Below are positions 32,090-42,497 of a stretch of DNA of 64,000 nucleotides, piece by piece. A model generated the notes under the pieces. It did no database searches, was not told the DNA's origin, and was given only the letters and a program-made list of their open reading frames with translations. The stretch is from the NCBI GenBank assembly GCA_038373865.1, contig JAXGGA010003406.1, positions 1 through 64,000 of the forward strand, read 5' to 3'. A program made the position numbers and the translations under genes. Position 1 is the stretch's first letter; each line of letters begins with the position of its first letter. Origin of the DNA: Uloborus plumipes. Its lineage: Eukaryota; Arthropoda; Arachnida; Araneae; Uloboridae.

Positions 32090-32365
32090 TTAAGAGTTTG
32101 TTCATCAGTAGGAGTGATTTGTAAATGTAGTCCTGTATGGTCCCTGTACCTACAACAGCACGTGGTATAAACGGTTGGATTCGCCCTGAAGAGCGCTCTG
32201 TTCTTTTGATCCAGATCAGGATCTGAGCAAACTCCTGTTCCAGTAACCCCAGAGAGCACTTGGAGGACTTAGCGACAACGAACATTTTTATCGTCTCCCA
32301 ATCCAACATTATTGAAGACGGTGAAGCTCTGATCGGCTAGGATCGAACCCAGGGGTGCATACAGT
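32090..32365 (-). repeat. SINE copy (family S1, minus orientation)
   Basis: On the minus strand it has a B-box (GGGTTCGATCC, about 32341-32351) followed by attgggagacgataaaaatg, ttcgttgtcgctaagtcctc and agagcgctcttcagggcg. These blocks occur in the same order in the copy at about 45206-45470, with many differences. This defines an old tRNA-derived SINE family with at least two copies here. Confidence 0.65.
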
Positions 32366-33472
32366 ACTGTAAATATTGTTAAATTCTTCCTAAAAGTTCA
32401 GTAAACACTAAGAGTTCGTTTTTGTTAATTTTTTTTTCAAGCAATAGCAGCGACATATTGTATGGAAAACTCATTGTATGTTGTAAACCACTTTATTTGA
32501 TGAAATGACTTACTGTTTTCCGAAACTATATTTTTTTAATTATTTTTAAAAATCTAGATTACTTGTGATCTCAATTTGTTCGTATTTTTTACGCAGGCCC
32601 GGATTACCCAATAGGCCATCCTAGGTATTGGCCTAGGGGCGCAAGCTCGTAAGGGCGCATATATCGGAGGAAAAAATTAATAGTTTTTTGTAAAAATAAA
32701 TAAACAAAAAATAAAGGAAGAAAAAAAAAAAAAAAAAAAAAACAAGAACGCAAAGCGCTATAAAATATATGGAGAAAAAAATTCAACTAGAAGGGATTGC
32801 AAAATACCAATTCAGCAAAAAAAAAAAAGCAATTGGAGGGCAAGGGGACGTAAAGCTTGAGTTGAGGTAATTCATTTTCTAGTCTAAGCTGATACTTTTC
32901 CATACCTTTGATTTAAACAATCAGTTCTTGAAAATATGGTAAAAGCCATGGTACAGACAATAGTCAATATAAAACTTATTTATGAAATAATTTTTCTCTC
33001 TATAAATCATGTCAGCATTTTTTTTTTTTTTTTTTTTGAAATTAATAATTTATTAATTCATATTTATTTAGGACGGCCAATTAATAGGGGAGCCCAAAGT
33101 TAAAATTTTTGGGAGGGGGAAGTTAATTTACCGAATGTGTGTGTGAAACTTCAAATTTTTGTTCAGGATAAAATGCGAGCATGCACAAGTATCAACATTT
33201 AACGAAAAGAGACATTAGACATCCTTATAAAAATTTATTGAATTGTTATTTCCAAATTTGCCAAACTGGCAGACATTATTTGCCGAATAAGGAAATTTTG
33301 GGGAGTTAGCAATGACCTCATGTCGAGGCACCTCTGCAGAATATATTGATTATTTTGCACTGAAACTACTTTATATATATACTTTATATACACTCAAACT
33401 TTGTATATATTATTTATAATTACGTTAGTTAATGGGTCAGTTATTTTCCAACATATTATTTATACACATATA

Positions 33473-34901
33473 CACTGGCAGAAAAAAAAATCCCAACACC
33501 AAGAAAAAATTGCCGTAGAGTAATGAAATTTGGGTAATGCAATTGTCTAATTAACATGTTTAATTGATTAAATGTACAAGATCACTGGCTAATTTAAGCT
33601 CAAGAAAATGCTGTGCGAATGTGAAATTATGTTAATTTAATAGAGGGTGTAACCTCCAGAATTTTGAAGGCAAGCCTGCAAGCGTGCATGCATTATGTCA
33701 TACTGGTGCCGAATGCCACTTTGTGGTATGGAGTTCCATGCTTGTTGCACTTGCTGTGTCAATACTAGGACCGTCATTGCTGACTGTGGATGATGCTCGA
33801 GGTGCCATCCCATGATATCCCATACGTTATCAATTGGAGACATACCTGGTGATTTTGCAGGTCATGGTAACATGTCAGCACTCTGTAGAGCACATTGCGT
33901 TACAGCAGCGATGTGAGGGCGAGCGTTATCCGGTTGGAAAACGCCCCCTTGAATGCTACTCATGAAGGGATGTACTACTGGTTAAATTAACAGACTGACG
34001 ACAAATTTTCAGTCAGTGAGTTTGGGATAACCACAAGAATGCCCCTGCTGTCGTAGGAAATTGCTCCAGAGACCATAACTCCAGGTGTGAGTCCCGTGTG
34101 TCTTGGTCGTAGACCGCTTGTATGCAGGCGGTCCCCTGGCCTCCTTCTGACCAATATAGAGCCACCACTGGCATTAATTCAGAATCTGTTTTCATCAAAA
34201 ATTACAACAGATTTCCACTCCGACCTCCAGTGAGCTCTGTCGAGGCACCACTGCCGTCGGAAAAGGCAATTGTTTGCAGTCAATGGAATACCGGCTACAG
34301 GCTGCCTGGCTCGGAGCTGTCCTTGAAGTAAACAGTTTCTTACCGTTCCTTGGGTCACGACGGTACCAACTGCAGCTCGAATGTCAGCCGCAGATGCAGT
34401 ACGATGCGCCACAGCCGTACGCAAGATTCGGCGATCTTCCTTCTCAGTCGTGCCACGTGGCAGCTCGGAACTCGATCTTCTTGAGGTAGTACCATTCCTT
34501 GCCCATAGCTTCCAATAATCATGCATGGTGGAAACATTCCCACCCAAATCTTTCTGCAATATCGTGAAATGAAAATCCACCTTCTCGTAGCCAATTTGTA
34601 CGACATCGTTCAAACTCGGTGAGCTGTTGATAATGGCTTCTTCGTCTTCTTAATAGGTATTCCTGGCTAACATGAACGCAATTCGTCCAATTTCACGAAA
34701 AAATAATACACACGAGCTTCACAACACGCTTTTAAAACAAGCCTTATTTGCATGTTCTGAGTGACGCCAGCTGCGCCACACTTATGCGCGGAACACGAAA
34801 TTTCAATCGATGTCATCTTTCAGTTGTATAAACACGCCTACCAAATTTCGTTTATCTAACACAAGTCTTTCTTGGTGTTGGGATTTTTTTTTCCGCCAGT
34901 G
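33473..34901 (-). mobile_element. Tc1-like transposon with degenerate transposase
   Basis: The ends CACTGGCAGAAAAAAAAATC and (gattttttttttccgccagtg) are inverted repeats, with ACCAAGAAA/TTTCTTGGT just inside, and TA flanks both sides (33471-33472 and 34902-34903). The 1.43 kb length fits a complete Tc1-family element. Its transposase is on the minus strand (33637-34640) and has frameshifts and stops. It is nested in the 32594-36769 hAT-type element. Confidence 0.92.
33637..34640 (-). pseudogene. Tc1-family transposase, broken
   Basis: Recognisable pieces in order are a helix-turn-helix region with RRSSSELPRGTTEKEDRRIL, then WKSVVIFDENRF (the first catalytic Asp region, normally SDExRF), VALYWSEGGQG, FQPDNARPHIAAVTQC (second Asp) and MSPIDNVWDIMG. 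In Tc1 proteins the last block normally reads SPIExxWD, so the third catalytic acid is Asp instead of Glu. Two residues are missing between the second and third acids compared with DD34E spacing, and the usual Trp-Pro-Ala carries a stop. It ends SGGYTLY. It cannot be active. Confidence 0.88.
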
Positions 34902-34903
34902 TA

Positions 34904-35527
34904 TATAAATTGTTTTTTTTTCCTTCAAAATATCATCACGAAGATCTAAGCCAAGTGGAAAAAAAATACAGGATATGCCTCGAAATATGTTTTAAATAGA
35001 AGACCCTCCCCCCTTATTCTCCCAACATCTTGAAGATGGTCTAAAATTTTGAAAATTTTCGTAGTTGAGTCCCCAATCCCCATCTTTTCACTCAGCGCCA
35101 GCCCTGTCAGATGCATTTGAGTTCCTATAAATGCATATTTAGAGCTTCAATTTCGAAACTTTTTCTATGGAAAGCTCTCAAACGCCTCACTTCTATATCA
35201 TAAAATATTATTTAAAATTCCGTTTTTAGTCAGCAGGATCGAAAACTTTTTTGGGAAGTGACTTCAGGCCTTTCCCCACCTCATTAAAAATCGTCTAATA
35301 CCTCGTGTTTAGGGTCTCAATTTTAAAAATTTTCCTCGAGAAAAAATTTTCCTATCTGTACACCAATTTTTTAAACATTGCGAGACTCGCCCTTTAGGCT
35401 GTTTTAATTAAACTACTCTCATTTTTAACAGAAAAAAGAAATTCTTGAGCCCAATGGTCTCAAATCCTTTTTTTCTTATCCCCCCTCCCCCAACTTAATC
35501 ATAAAAAATCTGGTATGGACCCCACAC
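34904..35527. other. Interior of the 4.2 kb hAT-type element
   Basis: It holds degenerate repeated phrases (ttttgaaaattttc, gagccccaatcccc-like, cagcgccagccctg) similar in style to the interior of the 5575-7020 element. No coding sequence is visible. Confidence 0.4.
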
Positions 35528-36259
35528 TACTTCCTTTTACGTGTAAATTTCTTAGTAGATGCCTTAGTGCTTGGAGTAAGCAATAAGATAACAATTCAAC
35601 ATCTACACCCCTAGTTTGCCACGAAACAATGCAAAAAAAATATTTTACAATGATTAATTTTCTAAACATCGCCGATTTCAATATCATTCAGTGGATTTTT
35701 CGCAAAATATCTCCAAATTGAACCCAAATTCAAAAAATGTTTTTTGCCAAATTTGTAGCCAACTTGGTGATACGTCACCGATTTGGCGTCAAACACTTGG
35801 CGACCAAAAGCTTGACGATACATCACCAAGTGGTCGCGCCAATTTATATCATTTCAGTCTACATTGAGATTAACACTGATTTACCCTCAAAAAGGGGTAA
35901 AACACCCCCTTGGGAACATTCAAATGCAACCACAAGGGGAGGTGCAAAACTAGACCATCCTCAGAGCCTACATACCAAGCTAGAAGCTTCTATGGCATTT
36001 AGTTTTTGAGTTATGCGACCCACATACGCACATACGCACATACAGACGTCACGAGAAAACTCGTCGTAATTAACTCGAGGGTGGTTGAAAATGATTTTTC
36101 GGCTGGTTATATGTTGGCAGGTACATATGCACGTGCTGACAGGTCGAAAAAACGACTCAACATTCATTCAGGGGTGAGCAAAATCAAAATTTAGACCCAA
36201 ATTTGAGTGATATTTTTTTTCGCGATCACAATACTTCCTTTACTACGTAAAAGGAAGTA
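35528..36259. mobile_element. Terminal-repeat element TACTTCCTTTTACGT
   Basis: The left end tacttccttttacgtgtaaa and the right end (tactacgtaaaaggaagta) are inverted repeats; the right end also forms a local hairpin with acttcctttact. The interior has a gccaacttggtgatacgtca segment, a conserved block with tacgcacatacagacgtcac and ctcgtcgtaattaactcgag, and ttttttttcgcgatcac before the end. I recall this block from repeats in arthropod genomes but cannot name the family. Short frames across it (35737-36009, 36006-36194) are accidental. Confidence 0.6.
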
Positions 36260-36414
36260 AAAAAGGTAATTGGCTGACATGATACTTTTTAAAATGTCAG
36301 TCAGTTACCATACTTTCAACACATTTTTAAAAATCATCCAAAATGTATTTCAAAAATTCAATGATACCATTAAATACAGCTTAAAAAATACAATTATGCT
36401 GGAGAAAAGATCGC

Positions 36415-36711
36415 TTGTTTGACGTATTCTTTGCTTCGAATATAACAAAATACCTGAATTTTTGCTTAAAAAATATTAGTTCTTTAAAAATACCCGTAAA
36501 ATTGCCCCAGGGCGAGTTATCTCATTACTTTCCGATAAATGCCTTAAAATTAAATTTTGAAATCTTCAATTATGAAAAATTTCACAGAGATCACATAAGG
36601 ACCTTCCTTTTTTGTGCATTAAAGGAAAGCAAAACGAAAAAAGGAAACTCATCTTTAATTTTATCAAATGGTAATGAGGGGATACGATTTCGATTGAGTT
36701 CGGATGCGTGA
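36415..36711 (+). other. Unassigned 98-codon open frame inside the hAT-type element
   Basis: The frame has no stop for 98 codons, unusual for this AT-rich sequence, and lies near one terminus of a hAT-type element. The product (start MFDVFFASNITKYLNFCLKN) has no motif I know. It could be decayed transposase or chance. There is no sign of splice sites that would make it an exon. Confidence 0.25.
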
Positions 36712-36777
36712 GGTAGGGCGCAGTTTTTAAGTTTGGCCTCGGGCGTAAATGGACGTTAATCCGGCCCTGTTTTTACG

Positions 36778-37758
36778 TATATATATAGCTTTAACAAATG
36801 TTGTGTCCAACGCGTGGTCGAATGACGTCTGGGTTGAAAAGAATCTTTTCAGCTCCCACTCCACTCCTTGCGACAAGAAACCATTACAAAAATTATCTCA
36901 ATTTTAAATCAATGAACGAAGCATTTCAGTGAAATTAACAGTACTAGAAATATATCTAAACTCAAGAGATGCTTCTTCTAAATTGAGCAGAATTTATACC
37001 TTTAAAAAACAAAATTTGGTAGTGAGTAAAAGTAATTTCATAATTGACAGTAATTGTTATTATTTCCCTCATCGTATTATTGTCAGGAGCATACGCGACA
37101 AACTTAATTACCACGAGGATTGCTTTTCTTAACACGAACATTACATACTAGTAAAAGGAACAACAAAAGGTAGAACCAAACCAAACCCTTAGTGTTGGAA
37201 AAACCAAATATTTTTTTCCGTAAGGAGGTACTGTGACCAAGTTTCATTTTAGATGCAGGGGTAAAAAGATAAAATCGACTTAAAATATTGCAAAAAATGC
37301 TTTTCCAATAATGTTTTTAATGGCACGGACATGCATCAAAGACACTTTATGGCTTCTAATAAAATAATCTTTGCAAAGAAAATGTTTTTCATATAGGCTT
37401 TGTAGGAAACTCGATTTGGCGACGGGTTGGCTTATTTATGATGGTATTTTAGCTAACTTTAATGAAAGTAATCTGGAAACCCTAAAAGCCCTAATGCACG
37501 ATACACAATAGGATTGAAGAGAAGGTTTAAAAGGAAAGTGGTCTAACTATCGCAAAGTTGAATTTAATGAAGGCATCGATAATGCTCGCAGTATACATAG
37601 AATGAAAAAGAAAAAGAAATGAATAAAACTGTACAGTAGTGTTTTCCTGCACTATTATTTCCTTGGTATTGAATTAGAAAAATATTTAGCAGGAATAATG
37701 TTGTGACTCTAGTCTGCGTTTCAAAAGTGGGATGAAAAAAAAAAAAAAAAGGAATGTA
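36778..37758. other. AT-rich noncoding stretch
   Basis: No gene, RNA or complete repeat recognised between the two hAT-type elements. Confidence 0.45.
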
Positions 37759-37766
37759 GTTTTGAA

Positions 37767-38769
37767 CAGGGCTGCGGAGTCGGAGGAAAATTGGTCGACT
37801 CCGACTCCGGGATTTTAAAACTTCCGACTCCCGACTCCGACTCAGACTTTTTTTTTTTAATCCAAATGTGAAGAGGGGAAAACACTAAACAGAGGTTGAA
37901 ATGTGAAGTCCTTTATAAAAGCTTAATTTTTATTCATGGGAGTAGACAGGACTCACGTTCGGGGTTGGGCCAAGCAGCGGTATCCCGATTGGAGGACACG
38001 AGAGGCCATTGAGACCTCTCAAAAAGTTACAATTTTCCCGAGAATTCTGGGAGGTTATTTAACCATATTTACCTCTATTCTCGTAGGTCACTGTGACCGC
38101 CCAAAAAGTTCATTTCTCCCAAGCAAAAGACAAATGCCATTGTCAGACTTTCTTTTGCCACATTGCATTTTTGATGCAAGACACGTAGGTTTGATGCGTG
38201 ACACCTGGTGTCACCTTCTAGACGGGTGACACCCAGGGCGGACCCCCCCGCCCTCCGCTCCTCCGAAGCGACGCTGATGCTTTCTAATGGTACTGACGAA
38301 AAGAAGATTGCAAGTGGCAAACTTCATCTATAACGCGTTGAAAAACGGCTGTTTTTCCCGAGGAAAGATTTTTACAAAATCAATATTTAAGCTATGCAAC
38401 TACAACCTGTTCAAAGCAAGGACTTTGACAAAAGCATTACGAAGTACGAGCTTTTGCATTATTTTTGTTTAGATTTTATGTCACCTTAAAATCTAGGAAG
38501 AAAAATTTTCACCGTGTTTCTCAACAGGTTGCATGCGTGCTACACAAAAGCTAATGAGCTCAAATTCACAAAAATGCTTGACCGTATTAGCAACTAAATG
38601 CGCTTAAAGCTCTTAAAGTTTCAGACCTAGAGTGTGATAAACTTTTTTGCATCATAAGCCCAAACATAGCAATTCGTTTCACAAGGCCTTTTTCAGCGAC
38701 TCCGGCTCTGACTCCTTTGGTCCAAAATCCGTCCGACTCCGACTCTTCGACTCCGACTCCGCAGCCCTG
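37767..38769. mobile_element. hAT-type element with GAGTCGGAGTCG repeats, perfect 8-bp target duplication
   Basis: The ends CAGGGCTGCGGAGTCGGAG and (ctccgactccgcagccctg) are perfect inverted repeats. GTTTTGAA flanks both sides (37759-37766 and 38770-38777). Both subterminal regions hold clustered GACTCCGACTCC words. The middle has a GC-richer block (37936-38270) containing gggtgacacccagggcggac. At 1003 bp it is non-autonomous. Frames in it (37936-38229 and reverse) have no motif. Related, decayed fragments are at 45030-45215, 46040-46170 and 60000-60385. Confidence 0.92.
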
Positions 38770-38777
38770 GTTTTGAA

Positions 38778-39696
38778 GCGTTCTCAAAGTAAAGTGTAAA
38801 ATAATAAAATAATTTCTCCCCCCTCTTTTTTTTTGCTAAAAATGGCGTTAAAGATGATCATGATAAGTTATTGTCCAATAAACTTCTGAGGCTTTGAAAC
38901 CAGTCTTTTGCAAAATTCGTAACTATATAAACGGTATTTTTTCATAGCAATATTAGTTGCAAGGCCAGATTCATAACAAAAATATCAATAACAAATGCTA
39001 ACACTTCGAAATATTATTGACTTTTGACATCACATAAGCAATCTCCAAAAAATTAAAAAGTATTGTGCTATATCATTTGTATGCAGTCAATTTACTCTCG
39101 GCCAGTGCATTTTTGATTTGGTTATAATTCATTTCTTAGTTTTTCAAATGAAAAAGGCAGTTTGAATAGTTAACAACATTTGCATAGGTTTAGCACAAAA
39201 ATGGTAATTGAAAAAAAAAAAAAAAAAAAAACTGGACATCGAACCGCTTTTATCTTTCCGATGTATAATGGGATTTTTTTTTTTTTTTAAATCGAGTTTT
39301 TTTTCTCCAACAACCCTCGGGTTGAAACAAAACCGCCCTCGGGTACAATATACGAGTACAATGATAGTATATTGTATTACAACAGTAGCATTTATACATT
39401 TAGTAACTTTGAAGAATAAACAGTAATTGCAGTCAAACAATTCCCTTCTTTGTGTTTAGTTAAATTATTTTAAAAGTTCTCTCTGACTTCATAACATGAT
39501 AAAGCGTCCCCTAAACAGTGCAATAGTTCGTCCCTCATCAACGTTTTTAGAAGCATACTTTTGCTGTAAATTTTAGTATATTTTGTGCATTATTTTTTAC
39601 CTTTATTTTTCGTAAAGTTGTTAGCGAATAAACGAAAATAGAAAAAAAGAAAAACATGTTTTTTAACTTTTGAAAAACATGGAAAATTTTTTTATA
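38778..39696. other. AT-rich noncoding stretch
   Basis: Contains an A-run of twenty (39211-39230), a T-run and short low-complexity frames. Nothing else recognised. Confidence 0.45.
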
Positions 39697-39698
39697 TA

Positions 39699-41262
39699 CA
39701 GGTAGTGATCAAAATAATGGAAACACTTGAGATTCATAAGAAAAATCTACCGTTCATCGCAAATAAGCAATCAATTGTTCTGTAACTTTAGTAATACAAA
39801 ATATAGACTTCAGCGGACATTTCCACATTGAAATTAAATCACCCATGCATTCGGGGGACGACAAGAAGGGGGGTCGGAAGAAAAACCGCTTTTTGACCTT
39901 AACTCTTCGAAAATAGCTCGGAATAAGCTGTCAATTTCAGCAATTAATTAGCATACTATGTATAATTACTGTACAAATTTTTATGAACGTACTACTTATA
40001 CTTCCGAAGATATGAAACATTTTTTAAAAAACGGCAATTTTTTTTGAAGGGTTTTTGCTCATAACACGCAGAGTTTTTGATCAAACCTTATAAAAACTTC
40101 AGGAAAGATGACAAAATACAAGAGAAAGAACATACTAAAACGGTAAATAAAAATATTAAAAATTCAATGAGATATGAACGTTAAAAGTAAATAATTTTTC
40201 ACTGCGCATGCGCGAACGACAGAAATTTATAACTACAAAAATATTGTAGCCTGGTTTGTACTGCATCTTATAGAAAAAGTTCCAGTTGAATATCGTAAAA
40301 ATTGAAAAAGATATCAGCGATCTAGTGAGCTGTAATTCATTCATTCGTAGACAATACATAAGTAGTGAGGGCCTGTCCTCAAAGAGCTATTTTTAAATTA
40401 AAGGTGATTGCGTCATCGTTCAAAACCAACGTTTCAGAGGGTGTTCGGATACTTTTGGCCACCTACGTGTAAGGTCTTTTTGGCCGAATAGGCGAAATGT
40501 GACTTCTATGCCGAATATAAATTTTAAAACTGTGTACAATTAAACATTGAAAAAAATGCTCGATTATCACCACACTATTTGTGGACAACCCCCCACCATT
40601 TATGTATTGTCTACGAATGAATGAATTACAGCTCACTAGATCGCTGATATCTTTTTCAATTTTTACGATATTCAACTGGAACTTTTTCTATAAGATGCAG
40701 TACAAACCAGGCTACAATATTTTTGTAGTTTTAAATTTCTGTCGTTCGCGCATGCGCAGTGAAAAATTATTGACTTTTAACGTTCATATTTCATTGAATT
40801 TTTAATATTTTTATTTACCGTTTTAGTATGTTCTTTCTCTTGTATTTTGTCATCTTTCCTGAAGTTGTGATAAGGTTTGATCAAAAACTCTGCGTGTTAT
40901 GAGCAAAAACCCTTCAAAAAAAATTGCCGTTTTTTAAAAAATGTTTCATATCTTCGGAAGTATAAGTAGTACGTTCATAAAAATTTGGACAGTAATTATA
41001 CATAGTATGCTAATTAATTGCTGAAATTGACAGCTTATTCCGAGCTATTTTCGAAGAGTTAAGGTCAAAAAGCGGTTTTTCTTCCGACCCCCCTTCTTGT
41101 CGTCCCCCGAATGCATGGGTGATTTAATTTCAATGTGGAAATGTCCGCTGAAGTCTATATTTTGTATTACTAAAGTTACAGAACAATTGATTGCTTATTT
41201 GCGATGAACGGTAGATTTTTCTTATGAATCTCAAGTGTTTCCATTATTTTGATCACTACCTG
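39699..41262. mobile_element. 1.56 kb near-perfect palindrome flanked by TA (fold-back element)
   Basis: Left arm 39699-40360 and right arm 40601-41262 are both 662 bp and pair base for base without net gaps (mirrored positions always sum to 80961). I noted about six single-base mismatches by eye. A spacer of 240 bp separates them. The terminal sequence CAGGTAGTGATCAAAATAAT and TA on both sides (39697-39698 and 41263-41264) suggest a Tc1/mariner-type origin. No transposase is present. The same short peptide is encoded in the two arms on opposite strands (40156-40359 minus, 40581-40805 plus) purely because of the palindrome. Confidence 0.92.
40361..40600. other. Central spacer of the palindrome
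   Basis: Unique 240-bp sequence with a duplicated phrase cttttggcc / tttttggcc around 40454 and 40477. No coding potential. Its length would form the loop of a very long hairpin in RNA or single-stranded DNA. Confidence 0.6.
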
Positions 41263-41264
41263 TA

Positions 41265-42000
41265 TGTTTTTCTTTGACTCATCTACCATTATATATTTTT
41301 CAGGAGTCGTAAACAGTTGAAAATTTCTTTTAAAACTTCACCTCATTACCTCTGTTTCTTTTGATGTTGATTTTTTTTTCTTTCATGTAATGGGGAACAC
41401 CTGTTTAATTTTGTGGAATTATTTTCGGTAATTTTCTTTAAAGACTCATCTAGTTTATGAGAAGAGTGAACATTCGGTAGTAATATTGTTTATTAATCGA
41501 TTGAAGTTGGTTTTAAAAATCAAATACTTAAATAAAAGAGATTTGTTAAATGTTCAGCCAAAGTTATTGTTAACGTCTCTCCAGAAGTTTATTTCAAGCA
41601 TTGAAAGTCAGAAACGCGCTTCAAAACCTAAGGCAAGCTTATTTCGTGCTTTATACTGTAAAAAATTTTCGAAATGTGTTACTGATCATTTCTGGGTAGC
41701 CTTTCGGGAGCTCTCAAATTGCTTCTCATTTTTTGTGAAAATCAAGTTTTCTTGCGAAACAGTTTCCTGAATTGATAGAAGTTACATGAATGCGGACTTC
41801 TCACCGTGGTGAAAAATAATTTTAAAAGTACTTACCCTTCAGTTTCTTCCATTCACACAAATGAGACATTTGTACATACATATTTGCACTTTATGCCCAG
41901 AATTTAAATGTTTGCTTTGAGTTTATAAATATTCAAATATAAGACATTATTATGTATCGTGTGTGTGTGTGAAGCATTAACTTTCTCAGATTTTTTTTAT
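41265..42000. other. AT-rich noncoding stretch
   Basis: Includes a 94-codon plus-strand frame (41486-41770) rich in Lys, Leu and Phe with no recognisable motif. A short GT run lies at 41959-41972. Confidence 0.4.
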
Positions 42001-42083
42001 TTGAAAAATAATGATTTGTACGCGTTGCGGGCGTGACTAGAACAATCACATACCCGCAATACGAACGAATCATTATTTTTCAA
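42001..42083. repeat. Hairpin-forming inverted repeat
   Basis: The arms TTGAAAAATAATGATTTGTA and (cgaatcattatttttcaa) pair, continuing through gcgttgcggg / cccgcaatacg to a small loop. It may be a palindromic MITE remnant. Confidence 0.65.
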
Positions 42084-42497
42084 GAACATTTTTTTTCAAA
42101 TGGAACTAGTCTCTATGAAGATCTTTATTGTTCTAGCATATTTCATTCTTCTAAAACAAATTTAACTTCCTTAAAAAAAAAGTCAAGGACTTTTAACCGC
42201 TGAGAAAATATCTGGCAATATCTTTGTTCACGTTAAGTTGATGCATGATTTGTCAACGCTAAATAAATGCATTGCAAATGCTAATTTGTTTACATTGATT
42301 AGTATTTGAGCTAAAGCAATTTTCTGAAGATATTTTGTGCATTACTGGTACACAAATAAACAATTAATAACTGAAATCATTGCAAAACAGTCAGGGTTAT
42401 AATTCATTTTTTTTAATTCTAAAAATCCACATTTGTGATTGTTTTTAGCAAAACAATTTGTCATGGCATTAATCTTTTGAATATATGTAGTGATATA

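Larger units (their letters stand above)
32594..36769. mobile_element. 4.2 kb hAT-type element with perfect 8-bp target duplication and nested insertions
   Basis: The left end CAGGCCCGGATTACCC is mirrored at the right end (gttaatccggccctg). TTTTTACG flanks both sides (32586-32593 and 36770-36777). Matching subterminal words (ggcctaggggcgcaagc and tagggcgcagtttttaag) support the pairing. Inside lie a Tc1-like transposon (33473-34901) and a terminal-repeat element (35528-36259), both later insertions. Removing them leaves roughly 2 kb, with no recognisable hAT dimerisation domain. The 98-residue frame at 36415-36711 (plus) could be transposase debris but has no motif that I can name. Confidence 0.85.

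Noticed and set aside
34122..34489. Plus-strand frames across the Tc1-like element
   Set aside because: They are antisense to the recognisable transposase pieces.
40156..40805. Two frames on opposite strands encoding almost the same 67-74 residue peptide
   Set aside because: The identity is forced by the large palindrome; no motif or start context supports a gene.
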